64,000 nt of DNA from assembly GCA_037190845.1 (NCBI GenBank), contig JBBCJI010000005.1:124001-188000 (forward strand), written 5' to 3'. The notes beneath the pieces are model-generated. The model was not told the origin of the DNA and did no database searches. It worked only from the letters and a program-made list of their open reading frames with translations. This document shows positions 16,499-23,900 of the stretch, one piece after another (position 1 is the stretch's first letter; every line of letters starts with the position of its first letter). The stretch comes from JBEBVQ01 sp037190845. Lineage in GTDB: Bacteria > Bacteroidota > Bacteroidia > Chitinophagales > Chitinophagaceae. A program made the translations under genes and the position numbers.

Positions 16499-17716
16499 AT
16501 GTCTGAACAAGCACATATAAAACTGGCGGACGAATCACTGGCCAGGCAAACGACCACCTTAAACCTGGGGCCTACCCACCCGGCTACGCATGGCGTCTTC
16601 CAGAACATTCTCGAAGTCGATGGAGAGCGTGTGCTGAATACGGAGCCTACAATCGGTTATATTCACCGCGCTTTTGAAAAGATTGCCGAGCGCAGGCCAT
16701 ACTACCAGATCACACCGCTTACAGACCGCCTGAATTATTGCTCTGCGCCGATCAACAACATCGGCTGGCATATGACGGTAGAGAAACTGGTGGGTATCAA
16801 AACCCCCAAACGTGTAGATTATCTGCGTGTGCTGATCATGGAGCTGGCCCGTATTGCTGATCACCTGGTATGCAATTCTGTAATCGGGGTGGATACCGGT
16901 GCACTGACCGGATTCACATATGTGTTTCAGTACCGCGAAAAAATATACGAGTTGTATGAAGAAGTATGCGGCTCGCGGCTTACGACCAATATCGGTCGCT
17001 TTGGAGGTTTTGAGCGTAATTTCTCCGATACCTTCTGGCAGAAACTGGATGATTTTATTGAAAAATTCCCCAAGGGCTTCCGTGAATTTGAAACGCTGCT
17101 CAACCGCAACCGTATATTTATGGATCGCTGTATCGGAGCAGGACCGCTTAGCGCGGAAATGGCGATGAATTACAGCGTTACCGGGCCGAATCTGCGTGCT
17201 GCCGGTGTGGATTATGATTTGCGTGTGGCACAACCATACAGTTCGTACGAAGACTTTACATTTAATGTGCCGATAGGCACAACCGGAGATGTCTACGACC
17301 GTTTTCTTGTCAGAAATGGAGAAATATGGGAGAGTTTCGGCATTATCCGGCAGGTGCTGGAAAAGCTGAAGGAGTTGGATCCGTCGGTGTATCATGCGGA
17401 TGTTCCGGAGTTTTATCTCCCCGACAAAAAAGATGTTTACACCAAAATGGAGGCCCTGATCTATCACTTCAAGATCATTATGGGGGAGGTGGATATGCTT
17501 CCCGGAGAGGTATACCACGCGGTCGAAGGTGCGAATGGTGAAGTTGGGTATTATCTCATTAGCGATGGTGGAAGAAGCCCTTACAGGTTGCACTTCCGTC
17601 GTCCGTGTTTTATATATTATCAGGTATATCCGGAGATCATCAAGGGTAGCCTGTTGAGTGATGCGATCGTAACGCTCAGCAGTCTGAACCTGATAGCAGG
17701 TGAAATGGATGCTTGA
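16499..17716 (+). CDS. nuoD: NADH-quinone oxidoreductase subunit D
   Basis: 49-kDa subunit that forms the quinone-binding cavity with NuoB; it derives from NiFe-hydrogenase large subunits. It has 405 residues, the full family length. LGPTHPATHGVFQNILEVDG (about 22-41) carries the quinone-pocket histidines. GYIHRAFEKIAE, MELARIADHLVCN, and the C-terminal PYRLHFRRPCFIYYQVYPEI are all as expected. The ATG at 16499 is well separated from nuoC. The C-terminus overlaps a possible upstream extension of nuoE, which I discount. Confidence 0.97.
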   Translation: MSEQAHIKLADESLARQTTTLNLGPTHPATHGVFQNILEVDGERVLNTEPTIGYIHRAFEKIAERRPYYQITPLTDRLNYCSAPINNIGWHMTVEKLVGIKTPKRVDYLRVLIMELARIADHLVCNSVIGVDTGALTGFTYVFQYREKIYELYEEVCGSRLTTNIGRFGGFERNFSDTFWQKLDDFIEKFPKGFREFETLLNRNRIFMDRCIGAGPLSAEMAMNYSVTGPNLRAAGVDYDLRVAQPYSSYEDFTFNVPIGTTGDVYDRFLVRNGEIWESFGIIRQVLEKLKELDPSVYHADVPEFYLPDKKDVYTKMEALIYHFKIIMGEVDMLPGEVYHAVEGANGEVGYYLISDGGRSPYRLHFRRPCFIYYQVYPEIIKGSLLSDAIVTLSSLNLIAGEMDA

Positions 17717-17762
17717 TGACAGGCTGATTTTAATAAAGGAACAAAAGGCAATAAAAGCGAAG

Positions 17763-18260
17763 ATGCAGATTCAGTTCTCACAGGAAAAACTCGAAAAGGT
17801 GAAAGAGATCATCGCGCGTTACCCGGAAGGTAAGCACAAAAGCGCGTTGATCCCGTTGCTGCACCTTGCGCAGGAAACATTTGATGGCTGGCTTGATGTG
17901 CCGGTAATGGATTATGTGGCCCAATTGTTGAAACTGGAGCCTATCGAAGTGTATGAAGTGGCTACTTTTTATACGATGTTCAACCTGAAGCCTGTAGGGA
18001 AATATGTGCTGGAAATTTGTCAGACCGGTCCCTGCATGCTCAACGGCAGTGACCAGATCATTGAATATATAAAAGAAAAGCTGGGGATTGAGGCGGGAGA
18101 AACAACTCCGGATGGATTGTTTACACTGAAGCCCGCAGAGTGTCTCGGCGCTTGCGGGTATGCACCTATGATGCAGCTTGGTAAACATTACCGGGAATTT
18201 CTGACAAAAGAAAAAATAGACCAGTTGATTGATGAACTAAGGGCTGCAACAGCAAATTGA
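17763..18260 (+). CDS. nuoE: NADH-quinone oxidoreductase subunit E
   Basis: 24-kDa thioredoxin-like subunit that carries the 2Fe-2S cluster N1a of the NADH-dehydrogenase module. The ATG at 17763 gives 165 residues, as usual; the frame is open upstream through a GTG at 17700 inside nuoD, but that extension has no family match. Cluster ligands are Cys pairs in ICQTGPCMLNGS and ECLGACGYAPMM. The helix ALIPLLHLAQETFDGWL is typical. It is followed not by nuoF but by a lipoprotein gene. Confidence 0.96.
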   Translation: MQIQFSQEKLEKVKEIIARYPEGKHKSALIPLLHLAQETFDGWLDVPVMDYVAQLLKLEPIEVYEVATFYTMFNLKPVGKYVLEICQTGPCMLNGSDQIIEYIKEKLGIEAGETTPDGLFTLKPAECLGACGYAPMMQLGKHYREFLTKEKIDQLIDELRAATAN

Positions 18261-18281
18261 GGTATTAAAAATAACGTGACC

Positions 18282-18725
18282 ATGAAGTTAGTACTTGTAG
18301 TATTATCGTTGATTGTAACAATGTCTGCCTGCAGTGACGGTACCAAACGCCCGGCAGGTACAGGTAATCAATTGCCGGGTTCATTAGGTACAGCTTTATA
18401 CGTAGCGGCAGTGAGCGTGGATGACGTGGCCGGCACTTATACGGGTGTGTTGCCGTGTGCCGATTGCGCAGGCATAGAAACAACGCTTGCTCTGAATGGG
18501 AATGAGACATACAGGCTGGAAACCAGATATCAGGGCAGGGAAAATGAAGAGGCTTTTGTAGTTGAAGGAAATTGGATACTTAAAGATGACAGAGTAAAAT
18601 TAAAAGGCATCGAAAATGCTCCGGATAGTTATCTGATAGAAGACGGATACCTTGTACAGCTTGATGTGAACGGGAAGAAGATTGAAGGTGCGCTGGCAGA
18701 GCATTATGTTTTGAAGAAAAAATAA
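18282..18725 (+). CDS. NlpE-like lipoprotein inserted in the nuo operon
   Basis: Predicted outer- or inner-membrane lipoprotein of 147 residues. The signal peptide KLVLVVLSLIVTMSAC ends in a lipobox-like MSAC. The mature domain has the NlpE N-terminal hallmark VAGTYTGVLPCADCAGIETT with a CxxC (about 66-69), then beta-strands ending in EHYVLKKK. In E. coli NlpE senses copper and envelope stress through Cpx; no such link is shown here. It lies 21 nt after nuoE and 39 nt before nuoF on the same strand, and a terminator-like hairpin follows it. The ATG at 18282 is preferred to a GTG two codons earlier. Confidence 0.82.
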   Translation: MKLVLVVLSLIVTMSACSDGTKRPAGTGNQLPGSLGTALYVAAVSVDDVAGTYTGVLPCADCAGIETTLALNGNETYRLETRYQGRENEEAFVVEGNWILKDDRVKLKGIENAPDSYLIEDGYLVQLDVNGKKIEGALAEHYVLKKK

Positions 18726-18735
18726 GTTAACTGAT

Positions 18736-18758
18736 AAAACCCGTCAGGCACGGGCTTT
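18736..18758 (+). terminator. Weak terminator/attenuator between the NlpE-like gene and nuoF
   Basis: AAAACCCGT, loop, ACGGGCTTTT: a 5-bp G/C stem flanked by A and T runs. It ends 7 nt before the nuoF ATG. It could reduce read-through into nuoF or merely be a processing hairpin. Confidence 0.4.
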
Positions 18759-18764
18759 TGCGAT

Positions 18765-20114
18765 ATGGCTGTAAAAGTTTTATTGGAACACGCGCATGTG
18801 GAAGGCATCCGGTACTATGATACATACCGGAAGATGGGGGGGTATCGTTCTGTTGAGAAGGCGTTAAAAATGACACCGGATGAGATCGTGGAAGAAGTTA
18901 AGAAAAGCGGTCTGAGAGGCCGTGGTGGCGCAGGTTTTCCGACGGGTATGAAATGGAGTTTTCTGGCCAAGCCCGAGGGCGTGCCCCGTCACTTGGTTTG
19001 TAATGCGGATGAATCAGAACCCGGTACGTTTAAAGACCGCTACCTGATGGAGTTCATTCCGCACCTGTTGGTGGAAGGGCTGATCGTGTCATCTTTTGCG
19101 CTCGGTTCCAATGCCACTTATATTTATATCCGTGGAGAGTACGCGTGGATTGTGGACATTCTGGAACAGGCTATACAGGAAGCAAAGAATAACGGCTGGC
19201 TCGGAAAAAACATTCTCGGGACAGGCTTTGACTGTGAAATATATGTGCAGCGCGGTGGTGGGGCTTATATCTGCGGAGAAGAAACGGCATTGATCGAAAG
19301 TCTTGAAGGCAAACGCGGTAACCCGCGTATCAAACCGCCATTCCCGGCTATTCAGGGTGTCTGGATGCGACCGACTGTGGTGAATAATGTGGAAACCCTG
19401 GCTGCTGTAGTTCCGATCATCAACATGGGCGGTGAGGAATATGCGAAGATCGGAGTGGGCCGCTCTACCGGTACGAAGTTGCTTTCTGTATGTGGTAATG
19501 TGAACAAGCCCGGGGTCTATGAAATCGACATGACGATCTCTGTTGAGGAATTTATATACAGCGATGAATACTGTGGCGGTATTCCTAACGGGAAGCGGCT
19601 TAAGGCTTGTATCCCCGGTGGATCATCTGTGCCCATTGTGCCGGCTAACCTGCTGTTTAAAACAGCAGCGGGTGAAACCCGTTATATGAATTATGAGAGC
19701 CTTGCTGATGGCGGTTTTGCTACGGGTACGATGATGGGGTCGGGTGGCTTTATCGTTTTTGATGAAGACCAGTGTATCGTGCGCCATACCATGACGCTCG
19801 CCCGGTTTTATAATCATGAGAGCTGCGGTCAGTGCAGTCCATGCCGCGAGGGAACCGGCTGGATGTACAAGATATTGAAGAACATAGAATACGGAAAAGG
19901 CAAAATGAGTGATATAGACCTGCTTTGGGATATCCAGCGCCGGATAGAAGGGAATACCATCTGTCCGCTGGGGGATGCGGCAGCATGGCCGGTTGCGGCA
20001 GCCATCCGCCATTTCCGTGATGAATTTGAATGGCATGTGCTGCACCCGGATGAAGCGCTTTCCCGCAATTATGGGCTGGCGCATTATGCGGATGAACGTG
20101 AAGTAATAGCATAA
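18765..20114 (+). CDS. nuoF: NADH-quinone oxidoreductase subunit F
   Basis: 51-kDa subunit that binds NADH and FMN and holds the 4Fe-4S cluster N3. It has 449 residues. GLRGRGGAGFPTGMKWSFL (about 48-66) binds NADH/FMN. GAYICGEETALIESLEG (about 166-182) is the FMN loop. The 4Fe-4S site SCGQCSPCREGTGWM is near 351-365, with the fourth Cys in NTICPLGDAAAWP (about 393-405). All expected ligands are present. Confidence 0.97.
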   Translation: MAVKVLLEHAHVEGIRYYDTYRKMGGYRSVEKALKMTPDEIVEEVKKSGLRGRGGAGFPTGMKWSFLAKPEGVPRHLVCNADESEPGTFKDRYLMEFIPHLLVEGLIVSSFALGSNATYIYIRGEYAWIVDILEQAIQEAKNNGWLGKNILGTGFDCEIYVQRGGGAYICGEETALIESLEGKRGNPRIKPPFPAIQGVWMRPTVVNNVETLAAVVPIINMGGEEYAKIGVGRSTGTKLLSVCGNVNKPGVYEIDMTISVEEFIYSDEYCGGIPNGKRLKACIPGGSSVPIVPANLLFKTAAGETRYMNYESLADGGFATGTMMGSGGFIVFDEDQCIVRHTMTLARFYNHESCGQCSPCREGTGWMYKILKNIEYGKGKMSDIDLLWDIQRRIEGNTICPLGDAAAWPVAAAIRHFRDEFEWHVLHPDEALSRNYGLAHYADEREVIA

Positions 20115-20156
20115 CGCCCGGAAAAAGATTTTATCAGCAACAGGAATCAATAGATT

Positions 20157-21275
20157 ATGTCTGAGGTACAGAATTTTAAAGTAACAATAGATAACATCAC
20201 AATCGAAGTGCCGGCCGGTACGACGATCCTCAATGCTGCAAGACAGATAGGTGGTGATGTGACGCCGCCGGCTATGTGTTACTACAGCAAGCTGCAAGGC
20301 AGTGGTGGTAAATGCCGTACCTGTCTGGTGGAGGTGAGCAAGGGATCTGAAAAAGATCCCCGTCCGATGCCGAAGCTGGTGGCCAGTTGCCGTACTACCG
20401 TCATGGATGGCATGGAGGTGAAAAGTATTACTTCTGAAAAAGTGCTGGATGCCCGCAAGGGTGTTACGGAATTCCTTTTGATCAACCACCCTTTGGATTG
20501 CCCGGTATGCGATCAGGCAGGCGAATGTCATCTGCAGGATCTCAGCTATGATCATGGCAATGAACAGACCCGTTACGAGTTCCGCCGCCGTACATTTGAA
20601 AAGGAAGATATAGGACCATATATTTCATTGCACATGAATCGCTGCATCCTCTGTTACCGTTGTGTATATACGGCACAGCAGCTTTGCGGGGCAAGGGATC
20701 ATGGTGTTGTGGATCGCGGTGATCATTCTGCCATCAGCACCATGATCGGAAAGTCGATGGAGCATGAAATGATCGGCAATGTGATTGATGTATGCCCGGT
20801 TGGAGCACTGACAGACAGGACTTTTCGCTTCAAAAACCGCGTCTGGTTTACCAAACCCCTTGATGCGCACCGGGATTGTCCTACATGCAGTGGTAAGGTG
20901 CGGTTGTGGATGAGGGGAGAAGAAGTGTTCCGTGTTACAGCCAGAAAGGATCATTGGGGTGAAGTGGAAGACTGGATATGTAATGATTGTCGTTTCCATA
21001 AAAAATCTGCTTCCGACTGGATGGTGGAAGGGCCTTCACGGATTGACCGGCACAGCGTGATTTCACAAGGGCATTATACGAGCCAGAAGGATGGTCAGCC
21101 GGATCTGGTAAATACAGTAATTGGTAAAGATCCGCGTTTGTTGTTAGACATTCATAAGATCAGCGATGTCAACAGACCGGAGATAGAGTTGTCTAAGATA
21201 GAAGGTCCTGCACATTCGGGCGATTTCTTGCCGAACGTGCAACTGGCCAACCAGAAAGAACTTGGAGGTAAATAG
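20157..21275 (+). CDS. nuoG: NADH-quinone oxidoreductase subunit G, short form lacking the molybdopterin domain
   Basis: Iron-sulfur subunit of the peripheral arm, with 372 residues against about 900 in E. coli. An N-terminal 2Fe-2S ferredoxin domain has Cys in MCYYSKLQGSGGKCRTC (about 41-57). His/Cys cluster ligands follow in PLDCPVCDQAGECHLQDL. A 4Fe-4S segment NRCILCYRCVYTAQQLC is matched by IDVCPVGALTD. Next comes a domain with DCPTCSGKVRLWMRG and WICNDCRF. The protein then ends with no large oxidoreductase domain. No downstream frame continues it, and nuoH begins 80 nt later, so this is a natural short form rather than a break. I recall such forms in related Bacteroidota. Confidence 0.93.
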   Translation: MSEVQNFKVTIDNITIEVPAGTTILNAARQIGGDVTPPAMCYYSKLQGSGGKCRTCLVEVSKGSEKDPRPMPKLVASCRTTVMDGMEVKSITSEKVLDARKGVTEFLLINHPLDCPVCDQAGECHLQDLSYDHGNEQTRYEFRRRTFEKEDIGPYISLHMNRCILCYRCVYTAQQLCGARDHGVVDRGDHSAISTMIGKSMEHEMIGNVIDVCPVGALTDRTFRFKNRVWFTKPLDAHRDCPTCSGKVRLWMRGEEVFRVTARKDHWGEVEDWICNDCRFHKKSASDWMVEGPSRIDRHSVISQGHYTSQKDGQPDLVNTVIGKDPRLLLDIHKISDVNRPEIELSKIEGPAHSGDFLPNVQLANQKELGGK

Positions 21276-21340
21276 TATCCGGATTGTTGGGGTTGCCGAT
21301 ATGGAATGGAAAGAAAATACAATTTTTATAACGAACTGAT

Positions 21341-21348
21341 TACTTTTG
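21341..21348 (+). promoter_or_regulatory. Possible internal promoter before nuoH
   Basis: TACTTTTG is a full match to TAnnTTTG, eight nt before the nuoH ATG. It is preceded by a T-rich run (21322-21328) but no TTG at the usual distance. The 80-nt gap after nuoG is one of the larger gaps in the operon. Confidence 0.45.
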
Positions 21349-21355
21349 CGCCACT

Positions 21356-22447
21356 ATGCTGTTACTGCAAATAGACTGGGGTTTCATACTTGAAAAGGTC
21401 ATTCTGATCATCGTGATCCTTGGGGCCTCTTTTGGTGTGGCAGCGTATGCCACCTGGGGAGAACGTAAGGTGGCTGCCATTATGCAGGATCGTCTTGGTC
21501 CGCACAGAGCAGGTCCTTTTGGTCTTTTTCAGCCTTTAGCTGATGGATTGAAGCTTTTTTTCAAAGAAGAGATCATACCTGACCGTTCTACACAGAAGTT
21601 GTTTATACTGGCCCCTGCGATGTTTATGGTTACGGCGCTGATGACCAGTGCGGTAATCCCCTGGGGCCCGGATGTGGTGACGGAGACAGGTATTATTTCC
21701 CTGCAGGTGGCGGATATTAACATTGGTATTCTTTATGTATTCGGTGTAGTGAGTGTGGGGGTTTATGGCATCATGTTGGGCGGATGGGCTTCCAACAATA
21801 AATATTCCCTGCTGAGTAGTGTGCGGGCTGCTTCACAGGCTATTTCCTATGAGCTGGCGTTGGGGCTGAGCCTGATAGCGTTGCTGATGGCAACCGGTTC
21901 CCTGAGCATGGCGGAGATCGTACGGCAGCAGCATGGCTTTTGGAGCGATGGTTGGTTTACCTGGTATTTTTTCAAGCAGCCTCTGGGCTTTCTGATTTTC
22001 CTCGTGTGTACGTTTGCAGAGCTGAACCGTGCACCTTTTGACATGCCGGAGGCGGAGAGCGAGTTGAACATGGGTTATCATCTTGAGTATTCTTCTATGA
22101 AACTCGGGATGTTCCTGTTTGCCGAGTATATTAATATGTTTATCAGTTCGGCTGTGTTGGCGACGCTGTTTTTTGGCGGGTACAACTTCCCGTTCATGGA
22201 TAATGTAGCACTCTGGTTGCAGGATGTACTGCCACAGGCACACTCGATCGTATTTGCAGGGATCTGTGTCCTTGTATTAATGGCCAAAATTACCGGGTTT
22301 ATCCTGTTTTTTATGTTCATCCGCTGGACGTTGCCGCGTTTCCGGTACGATCAGCTGATGAATCTGGGCTGGAAATCATTAATTCCCTTAGCTTTGGTCA
22401 ACATGGTGATCACAGCAGCCTTGCTATTGTGGGTATTTAAATCATAG
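21356..22447 (+). CDS. nuoH: NADH-quinone oxidoreductase subunit H
   Basis: Membrane subunit (ND1) that sits at the junction with the peripheral arm and lines the quinone tunnel. It has 363 residues with about eight TM helices. The cytoplasmic loop ERKVAAIMQDRLGPHRAGPF (about 31-50) and the strictly conserved AELNRAPFDMPEAESELNMG (about 222-241) are both present. It starts the membrane-arm part of the operon (H-I-J-K-L-M-N). Confidence 0.97.
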   Translation: MLLLQIDWGFILEKVILIIVILGASFGVAAYATWGERKVAAIMQDRLGPHRAGPFGLFQPLADGLKLFFKEEIIPDRSTQKLFILAPAMFMVTALMTSAVIPWGPDVVTETGIISLQVADINIGILYVFGVVSVGVYGIMLGGWASNNKYSLLSSVRAASQAISYELALGLSLIALLMATGSLSMAEIVRQQHGFWSDGWFTWYFFKQPLGFLIFLVCTFAELNRAPFDMPEAESELNMGYHLEYSSMKLGMFLFAEYINMFISSAVLATLFFGGYNFPFMDNVALWLQDVLPQAHSIVFAGICVLVLMAKITGFILFFMFIRWTLPRFRYDQLMNLGWKSLIPLALVNMVITAALLLWVFKS

Positions 22448-22489
22448 TATAAAAAGACATTGATTTTTTGAATTGAAACAGGATTTGTG

Positions 22490-23002
22490 ATGCAACAGTT
22501 AACGAACAGAGCGGTGCAGGTAGACCGGAGTCCGATGACCTTCGGAGAGAAGATATACCTGCCTGCTATTTTAAAAGGGCTTAAGATCACGCTGGCTCAT
22601 GCGGTCAGGAAACCGGTTACAACAAGGTATCCGGAAGAAAAGCGTCCGTTTAGCCCTGTGTTCAGAGGGCTGCATGTCCTGAACCGGGATGAAGAAGGAC
22701 GTGAACGCTGTACGGCCTGCGGGTTGTGCGCGCTTGCCTGTCCTGCAGAAGCCATTACCATGGAGGCCGCCGAACGGCAGCCGGGAGAGGAAAGCCGTTA
22801 CCGCGAAGAAAAATACGCGGCTAAATACGAGATCAATATGCTGCGCTGTATTTTCTGCGGATATTGTGAAGAAGCATGCCCCAAAGATGCCGTATACCTG
22901 AGTGAAACCGTGATGCCGGCCAATTATACCCGCAGGAGCTTCATTTACAAAAAAGAAGATCTGCTGATACCTCACCCTAAAAAACAGGAACAAGCCGACT
23001 AA
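22490..23002 (+). CDS. nuoI: NADH-quinone oxidoreductase subunit I
   Basis: TYKY subunit with clusters N6a and N6b, linking NuoG to NuoB. It has 170 residues from the ATG at 22490; a GTG one codon earlier is possible. The two ferredoxin motifs are CTACGLCALACPAEAI (about 73-88) and CIFCGYCEEACPKDAVYL (about 117-134). RYPEEKRPFSPVFRGLHVL leads into the first. The C-terminal tail is Lys-rich and hydrophilic. Confidence 0.97.
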   Translation: MQQLTNRAVQVDRSPMTFGEKIYLPAILKGLKITLAHAVRKPVTTRYPEEKRPFSPVFRGLHVLNRDEEGRERCTACGLCALACPAEAITMEAAERQPGEESRYREEKYAAKYEINMLRCIFCGYCEEACPKDAVYLSETVMPANYTRRSFIYKKEDLLIPHPKKQEQAD

Positions 23003-23008
23003 GCAATT

Positions 23009-23530
23009 ATGGATATACAGGAGCTTTTGTTTTATTTTCTTTCCGTACTCGCATTGAGCGGCGCTTTGGGCGTAGTCCTCAGTCGTAATCCCGTGAACAG
23101 CGTGCTGTTCCTTATCCTTACCTTTTTTGCGATTTCCGGTCATTATATATTAATGAACGCACAGTTTCTCGCTGTCGTAAATATCATTGTTTATGCCGGT
23201 GCGATCATGGTGTTGTTTCTTTTTGTGATCATGCTGATGAATCTGAATGCAGATGTGGAGCCTCAGAAGAACTGGCTGATACAGCTTGCCGGCGCCATAT
23301 CCGGAGGTATCCTGTTCCTGGTCATTCTCTCGGCAGTGGTTACGGCATTCAATACCCTTCCGAATGGAGGAGAATCCGCCGGTACCACTGATATCGGCCT
23401 GATACAGAATCTGGGTAAGGTGTTGTTTACCAAGTATGTATTGCCTTTTGAAATATCAAGTGTGTTATTTTTGAGCGCGATGATCGGCGCCATTGTTATT
23501 GGTAAAAAAGATACGCAGCAGGCAGATTGA
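23009..23530 (+). CDS. nuoJ: NADH-quinone oxidoreductase subunit J
   Basis: ND6-type membrane subunit, 173 residues with five predicted TM helices. ALGVVLSRNPVNSVLFLI (about 20-37) and the flexible TM3 segment IIVYAGAIMVLFLFVIMLMN (about 60-79) are diagnostic; the latter holds the pi-bulge region near the quinone site. It starts 6 nt after nuoI. Confidence 0.95.
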   Translation: MDIQELLFYFLSVLALSGALGVVLSRNPVNSVLFLILTFFAISGHYILMNAQFLAVVNIIVYAGAIMVLFLFVIMLMNLNADVEPQKNWLIQLAGAISGGILFLVILSAVVTAFNTLPNGGESAGTTDIGLIQNLGKVLFTKYVLPFEISSVLFLSAMIGAIVIGKKDTQQAD

Positions 23531-23567
23531 TGACTGTTGTAATATGATAAAAACAAAACAAGCGGAT

Positions 23568-23867
23568 ATGCCTGTTCAATATTATTTATTTTTAAGTCTG
23601 GCGTTATTTAGCATCGGCATCATAGGGACGCTGATGCGGCGCAATGCGATCGTCATTTTTATGTGCATTGAGCTGATGCTGAATGCCGTGAATCTGCTCC
23701 TCGTGGCATTCTCAAAAATGTGGAATGACCCTTCGTCGCAGATATTTGTGTTTTTTATTATGGTGGTCGCGGCCGCTGAAGTAGCTGTGGGCCTTGCTAT
23801 TATTGTACTGATGTACCGTAAGGTACACTCGGTGGATATTAATATTCTGAACAGACTGAAACATTAA
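23568..23867 (+). CDS. nuoK: NADH-quinone oxidoreductase subunit K
   Basis: ND4L-type membrane subunit. The ATG at 23568 gives 99 residues, the family length; the frame is open upstream into the nuoJ end, with an alternative ATG at 23544. Three TM helices are visible. The buried glutamate of the proton path lies in FMCIELMLNAVNL, and a second in AAAEVAVGLAIIV. Confidence 0.94.
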   Translation: MPVQYYLFLSLALFSIGIIGTLMRRNAIVIFMCIELMLNAVNLLLVAFSKMWNDPSSQIFVFFIMVVAAAEVAVGLAIIVLMYRKVHSVDINILNRLKH

Positions 23868-23900
23868 AATTTAAACGGGCGCTTGGCCGGAATTTGCGAT

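Noticed and set aside
16559..17593. 344-codon minus-strand open frame opposite nuoD
   Set aside because: nuoD is fully conserved here. The antisense translation is His/Arg/Ile-rich without domain pattern.
19623..20555. 310-codon minus-strand open frame across nuoF and nuoG
   Set aside because: It spans two real genes and their gap, and its composition is that of a shadow frame.
20157..21275. nuoG as a frameshifted pseudogene
   Set aside because: No remainder of the large domain exists in any frame downstream, and nuoH follows at once, so it is a natural short form.
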